DNA of 64,000 bases from Pictodentalium vernedei (GCA_031216915.1 CM062288.1:182182596-182246595); one strand, 5' to 3'. Positions 1 to 11,004 are shown, numbered from the stretch's first letter. A program made the numbers and translations. Notes: generated by a model not told the origin, from the sequence alone.

Positions 1-389
1 AGGCTTCTCTTTATCACGCAGGCCACCCAAAGATCTCATAATTACCTCACTGTGTATTTTTCACAAACAATGGGATTAGCAATCAGCCAACTCAATACAA
101 TTATGGCTAATCAATTTCTGACTGCGCTGTTCAAACACTCTCACTAAGTATCTATACTTGCCACTTTTCAGGTTGTTTAGAACAAAAAGTATAAAAAAGG
201 TCACTTATGATTAAGATCTCGGCCCTGGTAAGTATTAAAACACATTTTTTACACTAAAATTTTATTTTTTAATATCATTTTGTGTCATTCCGAGGTTTAG
301 GACTGGACATAAGTCAAATCACCACATCGACAAACAGGCACAATGTTAACATTTGAAAATGATTCAGATGCCAGCCATTGTGCGAATAC
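1..389. other. No recognised feature
   Basis: AT-rich sequence with no supported gene, RNA or element boundary. The short open frames from 343 onward run into the repeat that begins near 390 and look non-coding. Confidence 0.4.
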
Positions 390-742
390 ATCCAAACTGG
401 CCTCCAACCAAACCAGTCTCCAACATTTTTACCCAAAGTGGCCTCTACATTTTACCCAAACCAGTCTCCGAAATTTTATCCTAAACGTCTGCCAGTTTTA
501 CCCAAACCAGCCTTCAAGAATTTTACGGACGGGAAAAAGAAAAACACAGACGTTTTAAATTATGGACATATATTTATTAACACAATCATTTAATGATCAA
601 TCTAATTTTTGCTAAGTAAAACTGCAACAGATGACAGAGTTTGTCTTAGAGTTTTTTCATTATAGTACAAAACAGACAAAAATATTTTGATCTATTGTTT
701 GTGGAATAAGATATGATTTCAGTGGTTTTCTACAAAGCACCC
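390..742 (-). repeat. Dispersed repeat with a short-unit array at one end (copy 1)
   Basis: The first ~140 bp consist of degenerate units containing TTTTACCCAAACCAGTCTCC. The rest is unique-looking sequence. The whole block reappears in inverted orientation at 31366-31735, including the part around CAAACAATAGATCAAAATATTTT. The two open frames reading through the array are by-products of the repeat. It could be one end of an array-TIR element like those at 14.9, 18.3 and 33.9 kb, but no second end or target duplication was found here. Confidence 0.7.
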
Positions 743-1171
743 TTTGAAGTCCTGTTAAGTTTAACCACAGAGAAAACAATTTTTGCATGACATGTTGTTT
801 TGATAATCAGAGGCATCAGATAACATCAAGATTTTGGGAATGCGTTTTTGAAAAAGAAAAACCAATCAGCATTCAGTCTGAATAATACCAGTTTGTTTTG
901 GGAAAGCTTGTTTGAAAAAGCATAACCAATCAGCACACAGTTTTGATAGTACCATCTTGTCACTATGTCAGTAACCTTTTCAGGAATTTTAGGGATTTGG
1001 AAATGACAAGTAACTTGTGTTTATTCCATTTTGGGTATTCATTAGGTGTATCTCTCATTTAAAACTCACACCAGTATTGCTGATTGCTGTTATGTAACAG
1101 CTGCACTAAAAATAGACTAATCAGCCTGACTGACTGTGCTGGAACTTTTTCTGGGTCACCACAGTGATTAC

Positions 1172-1420
1172 TTAACCCTTTACCCAACGAATCGCCTGCA
1201 TCCGCCCGCGTAATATGCAAATTGAGCAGTTGAAAAAATGTTATTTTTCAAAAAATTTCAACAAAACCATATCATGTGACCCCTCGTTGGAACGAGCTCG
1301 TCGAGCTCGTTCCAACGAGGGGTCACATGATATGGTTTTGTTGAAATTTTTTGAAAAATTTAAAAAAATGACATTTCAAATAATAAATTTTGATATCGTC
1401 TGCGTTGGGTAAAGGGTTAA
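1172..1420. mobile_element. Palindromic piggyBac-like MITE with TTAA flanks
   Basis: The element is bounded by TTAA at 1172-1175 and 1417-1420. Its ends are CCCTTTACCCAACG and CGTTGGGTAAAGGG. A TTAA target site with CCC/GGG termini is the signature of piggyBac-type elements. The core is an almost perfect palindrome: 1243-1300 pairs with 1302-1359 without a mismatch around a single T at 1301, and pairing continues imperfectly outward. It has no coding capacity, so it would depend on a transposase supplied elsewhere. The assignment to piggyBac is inferred from the termini only. Confidence 0.75.
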
Positions 1421-1633
1421 ACAAAACAAATCAGCTGTAAACTTTATTATAATCTTCTCTCTCCCTCTGGTAACAAATCAATTAACTGAATTGTTAGGTT
1501 TGGGACAGATAATAACTTGTCTGTATGAAAAATAATAAGTAAAAAAGAACTGAACTGATAACAATACTTTTATTTCTCTTTCCTTGTATTTTGATTTTTG
1601 AAAAGTTCTGAATTTTAAACTACGTACACTTAC

Positions 1634-1904
1634 AAATTGAAGTATGTTTAACATGGATTGTAACGAAAATGCCACTGCAGTGTTTTCTCCACTATGAAGT
1701 TCCTGTGGGCAGCAGTTTTCAAAACAAAGTAACCCACCGCAGTCCTGAGCATTATGGAGTATCTTAATTGCCTTTGTAAAGCTTGTCTGTTTGCCTACTG
1801 CTTTATTAACAGGTATGTCTTGTAGACTTGTGTTCCTTGATAGACAAGATATTTGCGTGTTTTGTTGGCAGTGACAGCAGAAAATTTGAGGAAGCAGACG
1901 CACA
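1634..1904 (-). other. Candidate host exon (unidentified, weak)
   Basis: On the minus strand a frame stays open for 141 codons (1903 down to 1478) in a stretch with no repeat seen elsewhere in the window. It contains a consensus donor GTAAGT at 1633-1628, in phase after a Phe codon, and a possible but weak acceptor (CAATAG, AG at 1906-1905). The 90-residue segment between them is Cys-rich in places (FCCHCQ, FENCCPQELHSGEN). I do not recognise the protein. Chance remains a real alternative because the acceptor lacks a strong pyrimidine tract. Transcript evidence would decide. Confidence 0.25.
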
Positions 1905-3820
1905 CTATTGGTCTATTTTTACAACATAGAGTAAAATCGACCTGCCCAACCTCTCCACTCTTGTAGGGCTATATGCAATTAAAATAGTCATCTTTGATTG
2001 AGATGATTAATTAAAGTACATGTAGATTAAATTAACTACTTCTTGCATAAGGTGTGAAATAACATTTGAGTGATGCGACAAAGCAACAGAAGCTTTTCTT
2101 CTCCAAACAAACATCTGTTTTAAAACCTCTGCACATGACATGGTTGAGATAAAACAAGAGATTAGGATCAACATTCCCAGCTTCAAAAACACATATTGGT
2201 GGATTTTTTTTCCTTTTTGTAACCGTTATGGATAACATGCTGGGGCTGCTCCCAAACCAGCGACTGTTTGGGTTTCTTTTTTTTCGTCTTTTCTAAAACA
2301 ATCAACAAACCGCGGCTTCATTACTACCATAAATATGCCCATGTCTCTAAGCAAACACAGAGCAAAACTCTTGTAGTTATGCACAATTCCTAGTCATCTT
2401 CCAGGTTGAGGTTCTCGGATATCTGCACCCACTAACATACTGCCAGTGTGCACACTTAAACCAAATAAGTTTTTGGTTATCGCTTCCGACTCATTTGGAT
2501 TCGTATTCAAATAAAGTTATTTGGATCGCAAGGGATTTAAATCCCACATTGTCTCTGTGCACCTTTGGCATCCTGAAACTTTTCATTCATCCACATTTTC
2601 AATTATTTGAATCATTATTTTGACATAATCATAACTATAACCACATGTAGATCACAAATTCAACAAAAAAAGTTCTGTTTTTCTTATTCAATAATGACCA
2701 GCCTTGGATCAATCAGGTGATTGACACATCCCTCCCCAGCTAAAAACGTCATCTTGACGGCCAAAAAATAACATGATTTTTTTCATCCCAAAAGCCTCCT
2801 GAAGTCTCTATTTAATAACTGATTTCAAAATTTTCTTGCAGGGGGAGGGGGGGGATATTTGAGGGTGTGACTCAGGAGCACCCCCAACTTGCCTTTCATC
2901 GCTCATGCCTCTTTGGCATCTGCATCAGTATCCCAAAACTTTCAAAAGGGGGCTCTGCACAGAATCAACCCAAGGGGGAATGGGTAGATCGCAAGTTTCT
3001 GTTGTACATTTAATGGTGCAACCTGCCCTACTTCATACCAGGTGCGTAGTCAGGATATTAGGGGCAAAAGTAACATCTAGGGGGTAGGTGTACAGAATAT
3101 GATGCGTAGCATCGTCCGAGCCGCACAGTGGCGAGATGGAGTCAGAGCACGAGAAGGGGAGTCCCCCTCCCATTGGAGGGGGCCCATACAGTGAATAATT
3201 TGGAAATTCGAAACCAAAATAAATGCAATTTCCTTGACTCTGAGTCTGTTTGTGTCCATAATTTAAAAGTTGTGAAAGGCTAGAATAATTATGCCACATC
3301 ACCACCAAATAGAATCTGAATAAAAACAGTGAGTGGGGGCTCACGAGAAATACTCCCCTTTCCCATTCAATCATCTGAAGGCGATTCAATTAACCGTTTA
3401 TCCAACGTAACGAACAAGGCCAGTCAGCATTATAATACAAAAATCTCTAATCAATTTCAAATTTTATGATGTTTTCAATTTTTGTCTCAAAAACAAGCTT
3501 ACAAATCCTCATTCTTTTTTTTTATAGTTACTCAAGAATTTATTTTCTAAGTGTCATCTGCTATCTGCACTGGGTGAAAGGACCATCACTCTGGTGAAAA
3601 TCAATGGACCATGTCCATTTTCAAACTTAACCTGCATTACCTCCCAAGTAAGCCGTATATCAAATTTTGTTATGAGGAATTCACCAAAACTCAAGTTGAA
3701 ATTCAGATGCCAAAGTGTTTTGGACAGACGGACATCTCGATGCATGGATGGGGCATCTCAATGCATGGATGGACGGAAGCATGGATGGAGAGATAGACAC
3801 AGCTCACTACTATAAAATAA
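1905..3820. other. Mostly unassigned sequence
   Basis: No protein family or RNA gene is recognised. There is a G-rich tract near 2841-2853 and a short direct repetition of CATCTCGATGCATGGATGG-type units at 3732-3790. The remaining short open frames have no family resemblance. Confidence 0.35.
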
Positions 3821-3829
3821 AACTAAATT

Positions 3830-4110
3830 TACTGCGTGAAAACCAAACATCTGTTTATAGTAACAGTGACCTTGACCTTTGACCTACTGACTCCAAATGC
3901 AATCCCAACGATCGATACCTCAAATGCAATCACAATATCAAGTATAGCTTTGTACACAAAAGAAAACCAAAGTTATTGCATGGAAACCAAAAATCTATGA
4001 AAGTATATTTATAGTAACAGTGAACTTGACCTCTAACCTACTGACCCTAAATGCAATCCCAATGATCGACACCTCAAATGCAATCAGAATATGAAGTTAT
4101 AGCTTCATAC
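3830..4110. repeat. Tandem array, ~155-bp units (left part)
   Basis: About two units, each containing TTTATAGTAACAGTGA, CCTTGACCTTTGACCTA, AATGCAATCCCAA and GAAGTTATAGCTTCATACAC. The same unit resumes at 6294-6700, after the composite element at 4111-6293. The array was therefore one block split by a later insertion. Confidence 0.8.
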
Positions 4111-6293
4111 ACACAATGAAAGTGTCAATGACACTGTAGCTCAACTTGTCAAGACAAAGACATGTACATGTATAGTATGTGACACAGCAATGACAAACAT
4201 CTAGGTAATGACCTGATAACAAAGGTACATATAAAGTATTGTAACGGTCTGTACATGAATACTGACCGTTGCCTGTAACAAATGTATAGGTAAAGTATTG
4301 TAAAGGTGGGTGACAGTCAGATGCTGAACTAGAAAAAATCTTTGAGTCCCAGAGTGGGTCTGACTGAACCCCAAAATATTTGTTCTCATAGCACAGTGAT
4401 AACAAAGGCACCCCAAAACACACTCGTTCCTGTCCCAAGGTGAAAACAAAAGTACTCAAGAAGTTTTGTGAAGATCAGTTCATAAATACGAGCTGTATAG
4501 AACTTGTGACAAAAAACTGAATGGACCTAATTTCGGTACAAAATGGCCACTGGCAGCCATCTTGAATTTTGGACCGTACCCAGAAACACTCATTCTCATC
4601 CCAAGGAGATAACAAAGGTACCCATTACTACCCAAGAAGTTTTGTGAAGATCGGTTCATAAATACAGCCTCTACCCTGAGCCGTATTGACATGTGTGCTT
4701 ACATTGTGTAAATAGCACTGAATAAATCAAAGTTCATCTAATTTGCATAATTTCGGCACGAAAAAAAACACCTTACAATATGTGATGTATTCCATGTTAC
4801 TAAACATTCATACAAAAATTTATTCAAATCAGAACTTTCATACAGAAGTTCTATACAAAAGACTGATTGCACTAATTTTGGTACAAAATGGCTGCTGGTG
4901 GCCATCTTGAATTTTGGACCACACCCAAAAACACTCGCTCTCATCCCACGGTGATAACAAAGGTACCCAAGAAGTTTTGTAAAGATTGGTTCATAAATAT
5001 GGCCTCTAGTCTGAGCTGTATAGAAGATGTGGACAAAAAACTGATTAGACCTAATTTCGGTACAAAATGGCCACTGGCAGCCATCTTGAATTTTAGACCG
5101 CACCCAGAAACACTCGTTCTCGTCCCAAGGTGATAATAAAGGTACCCAAGACATTTCGTGAAGATCAGTTCATAAATACAGACTCTAGTCTGAGCCGTAT
5201 TGACATGTGTACTTACTGTGTGTAAGTCGCACTGAAAAAATCAAAGTTCATCTAATTTGCATAATTTCTGCACGAGAAAAAAACCCGTATTATATGTGAT
5301 GCATCCCATGGTACTAAACATTCACACAAAATAATTATTCAAATCAGGGCTTTCATATGGAAGTTATGTGCAAAAATCTGATTGCACCTAATTTTGTACA
5401 AAATGGCTGCCATCGGCCATCTTGAATTTTGGACCGGACCCAAAAACACTCGTTCTCGTCCCACGGTGATACCAAAGGTACCCAAGAAGTTTCGTAAAGA
5501 TCGGTTCATAAATACGGCCTCTAGCCCGAGCCGTATTGGCATTTGCACTTACAGTGCTGAAAGTAACCCCAAAAAACATCAAAATTAGTCTAATTTGCAC
5601 AATTTACGTACGAGAAAAAAACCCGTATTATATGTGATGTATCCCATGGTACTAAACATTCATACAAAAAATTATTCAAATCAGAGCTTTCATATGGAAG
5701 TTCTGTACAAAAAACAGATTTCTGCATCGTCGGTACAAAATGGTGGCTGGCAGCCATCTTGAATTTCTGACCGCACCCAAAAACACTCGTTCTCATCCCA
5801 CGGTCATAACAAAGGTACCCAAGAAGTTTCGTAAAGATCGGTTCATAAATACGGCCTCTAGCCCGAGCCATAGCAGCTTGGCACTTACAGCTCTGAAAGT
5901 AACACTAAATAAATCAAAGTCAGTCTAATTTGCATAATTTACGCACGAGAAAAAAACCCGTATTATATGTGATGTATCCCATGGTATTAAACATTTATAC
6001 AAAACTTTATTCAAATCAGAACTTTCATACAGAAGTTCTGTACAAAAAACTGATTTTTGCATCATCGGTACAAAATGGCCACTGGCAGCCATCTTGAATT
6101 TCGGACCACATCTAAAAACACTCGTTCCCGTCCCAGGGTCATAACAAAAGTACACAAGAAGTTTCGTAAAGATCGGTTCATAAATACGACCTCTAGCCCG
6201 AGCCATAGCCAATTGTTGACGTATGGACAGACGGACAGACGGACGACGGGCCATGACAATAGCTCAAATTTGACTTCGTCAAAGTTGAGCTAA
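4111..6293. mobile_element. Composite element with central tandem repeats (Helentron/pearl-like)
   Basis: The left end contains the palindrome AGTGTCAATGACACT followed by AGCTCAACTTGTCAAG. The right end reads CGTCAAAGTTGAGCT, so the ends are inverted. Between them lie about five full and two half copies of a ~335-bp unit. Unit landmarks are AAAATGGCCACTGGCAGCCA, AACACTCGTTCTC and AAGATCGGTTCATAAATAC, the last near 4474, 4654, 4988, 5165, 5500, 5840 and 6170. Just inside the right end is a (GGACAGAC)n stretch. Short inverted ends, a terminal hairpin and central tandem repeats are typical of non-autonomous Helentron-type elements and of bivalve pearl elements. No Rep/helicase gene is present. 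The open frames on both strands are reading frames through the repeat. Confidence 0.65.
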
Positions 6294-6700
6294 AAAAAGT
6301 TATTGCACATAAATCAAAAATTTATTTATAGTAACAGTGACCGAGACTTTTGACCTATTGACCCCAAATGCAATCCCAACAGTAGACACCTCAAGCGCAA
6401 TCAAAATATGAAATTATAGCTTCATAAACAAAAGAAAACTAAAGTTACTGCATGGAAATAAAAAATCTATTTATAGTAACAGCAATCTTGACCTTTGACC
6501 TATTGACCCCAAATGCAATCCCAATGATCAACACCTCAAGTGCAATCACAATGTGAAGTTATAGCTTCATACACAAAAGAAAACTAAAGTTACTGCACAG
6601 AAACCAAAACTCTATTTATAGTAACAGTGACCTTCACCTTTCACTTACAGATCCCAAAAGCTATCCCAATCAGCATCCCATTACAAGCAGCCTACCTGTG
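6294..6700. repeat. Tandem array, ~155-bp units (right part)
   Basis: About three more units of the array begun at 3830. They diverge towards 6700 into a GGACAGATGG-rich stretch. Confidence 0.75.
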
Positions 6701-6820
6701 AAGTATGGGTACTGTGCGAGCAACGGAACAAAAGTTATTGCCCGGAAACGAGTGTAATGGACAGATGGATAAATGGAGACGAATGGACAGAAGGATGAAT
6801 GGTCAAAGTGATTACTAAAA

Positions 6821-6849
6821 GGGGGGGGGGGGGGGGGGGGGTGGGGGGG
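6821..6849 (+). repeat. Poly-G tract
   Basis: Twenty-one consecutive G, then T, then seven more G. It is one of at least thirteen G/C homopolymers of 15 nt or more in the window. Confidence 0.95.
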
Positions 6850-7054
6850 TAATAAATTAGGAAATATTTCACATATAAATTTGCTATTACGCACCCTCTC
6901 ATACATCTTACAAATATAAATATCTAGATATCAGCTTTTCTTCACTGATGTTCCCAATGTTGGTTAACATGGGAGATCACTGAAATTTGGGGGCCAAGTG
7001 TTCCCCCCCTCTGCCCCCCCATCCCCCCTCCCCATGTCTAAGCCACTGATTCAT

Positions 7055-7456
7055 ACCTGCACTGGGGGTGCGGTAGCGTTGCGGTAATCGGTTCTCAACA
7101 GATCACCAAAAGTTAAGCAACCTTGAGCCTCATTAGTCCTTGGATGGGTGTCCATCTGAACGATCGATTCGGACTCCTGCATTGTCTTTGGGCAAGGCAC
7201 TTAACTCTGATTGTCCACATGGGGGCACCATGACTCCGTGTACTAAGGCATACTGCACGTCAATGGTGCACATGTTTTCAACTAATCTAACCCTGCATGT
7301 GCTGCAGTGTGGCGTTACGATGTTGGGGAGCTGGTAGCTGCTCATTGGATCTCTCTGTGTACTCCGGCTTCCTTCACCCTTAAAACTGTCACCGACACGA
7401 TAAGACCTTGGCTGTTAAATGTTGTTAAACCATAATAAGTAAATACTAAATAAATA
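7055..7456 (+). mobile_element. SINE with 5S-rRNA-derived head
   Basis: The first ~85 bp resemble the 3' half of 5S rRNA, including the internal promoter region: AAGTTAAGCAACCTTGAGCC, then TTAGTCCTTGGATGGGTG. The body continues with TTGGGCAAGGCACTTAACTC, CATGGGGGCACCATGAC, a GTACTAAGGCATACTGCACG block and a tail ending in AAATA-type repeats. The same body follows a tRNA-like head in the copies at 7746-8106 and 61437-61828. A 5S head defines the SINE3 class. The element is non-coding and needs LINE machinery in trans. Confidence 0.8.
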
Positions 7457-7733
7457 ACCATGTATGGAACTACAACATTCGGACAGGATGGATAACGCAG
7501 GCGAGGGAGCTAATGGAGAACAACTCAATAGAGACTGAAGATTTATAAGGGGGACTGCAGAAGGGGAGGAGTTTTATAAGGGAAAGGGTGCTTGAGGATT
7601 GTAATAGAAACTGGCGAGCTGGAATGAGGACCAAGAGTTCCTAAGATGAGTTAAAAAAAAGATGCGCCAACTTTTGAGTAGTACCTGGATGGATCGTTTG
7701 GGGGGGGGGGGGGGGTCACTGATAAGACTTCTT
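7457..7733 (+). pseudogene. LINE ORF2 C-terminal relic (left part)
   Basis: This matches the region of the LINE at 30690-31000 by eye: AGGGAGCTAATGGAGAACAA corresponds to AGGGAACTAATGGACAATTA, and GAGGATTGTAATAGAAACTGG to GAAGACTGCAATCGAAACTGG. It is interrupted by stops and a 16-nt poly-G at 7700-7715. The sequence resumes at 8119 after a SINE insertion. Confidence 0.75.
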
Positions 7734-7745
7734 GGGAGACTAATG
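7734..7745. repeat. Target-site duplication of SINE (left)
   Basis: GGGAGACTAATG here is identical to 8107-8118, bracketing the SINE between them. Confidence 0.95.
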
Positions 7746-8106
7746 TATTTATTTATTGATGTTTAAGGTCACATATTTATGCACAATGGCTAATCATGAC
7801 CGTGACAGTTTTACGGATGGAGGAAGCCGGAGTACCCGGAGAGAACCACCGAGCAACGATGAGCAGCTGCCAGCTCCCCAACATCGTAACTCCGCACTGC
7901 AGCACAGGCAGGGTTAGATTGGTGGAAGACAAGCGTACCATCGACGTGCAGTACGCCTTAGTACACGGCGTTATCGTGCCCCCACATGGGCAATGGGGGT
8001 GAAGTGTCTTGCCGAAGGACACAACGCGGTTGCCGCAGGTGGGATTCGAACCGAGGACCTCTCGGCTTGCAGCCTGCACCTCTACCTACTGAGCTACCGC
8101 GCCCCC
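7746..8106 (-). mobile_element. tRNA-headed SINE
   Basis: The minus-strand copy is flanked by a perfect 12-bp duplication. Reading the minus strand, it starts with a tRNA-like head carrying an A box (TAGCTCAGTAGGTAGAGG) and a B box (GGTTCGAATCC) around a Cys-type GCA anticodon context. The body block TGTCCTTCGGCAAGACACTT follows. It ends in a (AAATA)n tail preceded by TGTGACCTTAAACATCAATA. It inserted into an older LINE relic. Confidence 0.9.
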
Positions 8107-8118
8107 GGGAGACTAATG

Positions 8119-8400
8119 GAAAACATGATGTGATGAAAATATGAAATATAAGTGGATGAAGATTGAAGAACGACATGAGTAAAAGGGGTCAATCTTTGGT
8201 TGGGGAGATCGAGAAAGCACCAGTTGGGGAATTATGAAACAGTTTTTGACTGAATGCTGGGATATTAGGAGAGAGACTGAGAGAGTGGTGGAGGAATACC
8301 TCAGAGGGGCACTGGGTTAATGTAGGCCACATCATTGTAGGAACGTGACAAATCAGCACAAGGCCGAAGATTTATTATTATTATTATTACATAGTTATAA
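8119..8400 (+). pseudogene. LINE 3' end relic (right part)
   Basis: This continues the relic of 7457-7733. TTTTTGACTGAATGCTGGGA parallels the 3' end of the LINE at 31144-31290. It ends with a (TTA)n tail at 8373-8390, the usual 3' end of this family in the window. Confidence 0.7.
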
Positions 8401-8773
8401 ACAGGATTTCTAAAATTATAATTTACCATCGTTGTTTTGAGAAGCTTTTTCACACCAACTTCTGTTAATAAACACACAGAAGGTTGACCAAACTACCAAC
8501 ACTGTTGATCATAAGCTTCATACCAAAACTGAAAACAATGTCAGTCAAAAATATGATAAACAAACCTTCGGGAGGTGCTAACATAGACATGCACCACAAC
8601 ATTTTTTTTTTATTTTGTTTATTATTTTTTTTAATTTAAACTATTATTTTATTTTTATTCATTTATGTGTATATATATATTATTTTTTTAGGGTGGGAGG
8701 TGGGGGAGAACATGTTGTCACATTCGTGGCAGTGAGACAGAAAACGTCACAAGGAGAATTTTTTTTTTTTTGA

Positions 8774-8796
8774 GGGGGGGGGGGGGGGGGGGGGGG
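8774..8796 (+). repeat. Poly-G tract (23 nt)
   Basis: It is preceded by a T run, so the two together form a T12-GAG-G23 type block. Confidence 0.95.
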
Positions 8797-8990
8797 TTAA
8801 ATACCCACTTACATGTACATCCACCTATTGTATATTTCAAACTGAGAAAAAAATGCCCAGGGGCCACTGAAAATGACTTAAAGCATGCCAGGTTGGCTTT
8901 ACACTAAGTTCACCGACATTTTACAGACTGAGGCTCATGAGCTGTGGGCAAGCCAGAAAATAAGCAATCTGTCATTTGCAAAATCAGGTT

Positions 8991-9159
8991 CCCAGAGGGT
9001 GAATTTACTGATGCTATCCCGTACAGTGTACTAATTTATCCTGTGGGTACCTCTTGCTTCTTCGGCTTGAGATCTTGATTCAATCTGAGGTTTACAGATG
9101 GTAAATTTAGAGATGCTACTCTGCTGTGCAGGGTAGCATCACCAAATTCACCCTCTGGG
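8991..9159. mobile_element. Small inverted-repeat MITE
   Basis: The left end CCCAGAGGGTGAATTT is mirrored by AAATTCACCCTCTGGG at the right. The inner arms GATGCTATCCC and GGGTAGCATC also pair. There is no coding capacity. Confidence 0.65.
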
Positions 9160-9376
9160 GTTGTATTATCAGTTCTGGTACGAATATGATAGCAGACTTT
9201 CAGAAACTAGTGGTGCCTGCTGTCAACTCTATTTGTTGATTTCATATGTTTCGTGTTCTATACCTCCCAACCTACATTTTGATGTATTATTTGTGCATGT
9301 TGAATTTGCATTTAGGGAATATCAGAGGTCGAAATTTCAAAATAAACAAAATTTCATTACTTATATAGCACCTTAA
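9160..9376. mobile_element. Partial copy of the TTAA foldback element
   Basis: This matches the right arm of the element at 11792-12757: TCAGTTCTGGT, TGTTTCGTGTTCTATAC, AAATAAACAAAATTTC. It ends ATATAGCACCTTAA, the family end with one change. The left arm is missing. Confidence 0.75.
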
Positions 9377-9904
9377 AAAAAAAATTTCCACAAAATATAG
9401 AAAATTCTGATATAAATTCATTAAGACATATTCAAATAATGACTTTTCTAAATAACAGAATAAAATATAAATTTCAAAAAATTAAACTGAAAGTGACTTA
9501 GTGAGAATGTCTTGAGTCGACTCGGCCTGAGTCGATTCGGCCCCAAGGTAAGTTGAAAGGGATTTTACTTTAGACCATATTGGGACAAAAAACAACAAAC
9601 ACTTGAACTTTTATCTGTAATTTATTCCATATCGTACACATATACAAAGACAAGTTGAAAAACAGTAATAAAAGCAACAAATAAATACAGAATGTAAAGA
9701 AGAAGTTGTATTAAAATCAAAACTTTTTTCATTGTACAGGGATTTCTATGTCTGTATTTCAGAGTAACTTGACGGATTTCTAGGAAACTTCCATTAACAT
9801 ACTTTCATTTTCTTACTATCCCGACCTGGTAATTGTCTATTAGTTTCGATTTTAATACATTTTCTCATAACCGATTGGATGTATTAAAATCGAAACTCAT
9901 GGGA

Positions 9905-10205
9905 CTTATGATTTCTGCTATTAATAAGGGTTTCGATATTTTGGAATGAAAATTTGTTATACCCGATGGGAATATTAGTTATTACAACAGATATTCCCAT
10001 GGAGAATGACAAATTTTCATACCCGAAAACAAATTTTCCTCGCTCACAACTTCACCGACAGTGTTCTCCACTATGTCTAACTGATTCTGCTATTAATAAG
10101 GGTTCGATATTTCAGAATGAAAATTTGTTATACACGATGGGATATCGGTTATTACAATGGATATTCCCATAGAGAATGACAAATTTTCATACCCGAAGTA
10201 CTATG
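9905..10205. repeat. Direct duplication of a hairpin-forming unit
   Basis: Two ~120-bp copies (about 9918-10030 and 10088-10200). Each contains GAATGAAAATTTGTTATAC, then a short spacer with GATATTCCCAT, then AGAATGACAAATTTTCATAC, so each can fold on itself. The second copy ends next to the truncated C-terminus of the ORF at 10201. Confidence 0.7.
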
Positions 10206-10611
10206 AAAAATACGAAAATCCATTACTTGAGACTAACAGTTTTCCACCGCATTTGCTTCCTTTTGCTAGTATTCTATATGTAATGTCATTATCCACAACA
10301 ATAGATTCCGACAGACCGGGTTCCTCTATAGATGTTTCCATATGTTCCAGTGTATCATTAATTTCACGATGTTGAATGTCAAAACTGAAGTTTAATTCTG
10401 TAGGTTCAATCTGACTCGATTCGTCCATTAGTTGTGCCAATATATTTGTATTTTCTTGGTCTATTTGTTGTTGTGCTGCTGTGTCCATCTGTTCTATATT
10501 ATCTTCACTGCTGAGCTCCGTTGTCTGATCCGAAGTACGGTTGATGGGCTCTTGATCTGTGCAAAGGCAACATGTGAACGGGAAGTCAATCCTTCGTCTT
10601 TTTGTATCCAT
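10201..10611 (-). pseudogene. FLYWCH-like N-terminal fragment of a MULE-type protein
   Basis: A 136-codon minus-strand frame with a natural ATG at 10611. Residues 1-20 hold a short Cys cluster (CCLC). Residues 30-95 are acidic and Gln-rich. Residues ~100-136 (ITYRILAKGSKCGGKLLV) resemble the start of a FLYWCH zinc finger, whose family pattern has a Tyr/Phe, a GxKxG turn and a LxVxxxGY strand. FLYWCH fingers commonly precede MULE transposase domains in animal genomes. The frame stops where the duplicated hairpin unit begins, so the Cys/His ligands and any catalytic domain are missing. Assignment rests on one short motif; a host FLYWCH gene is an alternative. Confidence 0.45.
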
Positions 10612-10927
10612 ATAAAAATCATAATCGATGCCACTTTCACACTTTCTGTGCTGTCAGCACCCACAGATATCGCATAAAACAGCATATTGTCATGGTCCAG
10701 ACATGTTAACCTCCAGAATAATTTTTCAGGGAACCTGAGGGTGATTTTCAGGGAAATGGGATGGATTTCAGGGAAAAGTTCGCCCAGGGACAAAATCAAA
10801 GAAAAAACTTGTGAATTTTCAGCTCATGGACCACTATTTACACCAGGTTATAACCATTGTCAACTATGCTGATGCATTTATGCTACGTTAGAAAATCATA
10901 AAATAACTGTTGATTTAACCCGCACTC

Positions 10928-10928
<1 letters not shown>

Positions 10929-10973
<45 letters not shown>
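10929..10973 (+). repeat. Poly-C tract (45 nt)
   Basis: Forty-five uninterrupted C, the longest homopolymer in the window. It is followed by GGATCC and a LINE 3' relic. Confidence 0.97.
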
Positions 10974-10975
<2 letters not shown>

Positions 10976-11004
10976 ATCCTCTTCTTCACGAGCCCCCCAC
11001 CCAC

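Noticed and set aside
3033-3389. 118-codon minus-strand ORF
   Set aside because: No recognisable motif, no splice context and low-complexity Gly/Pro stretches from G-rich DNA.
4480-6293. Repeated ~100-residue peptides on both strands with KFKMAAS-type motifs
   Set aside because: Frames exist on both strands of every 335-bp repeat unit and break at unit junctions; they are by-products of the tandem repeat.
7055-7145. 5S rRNA gene
   Set aside because: Only the 3' half is similar, and it is fused to the SINE body; no complete 120-nt gene or T-run terminator.
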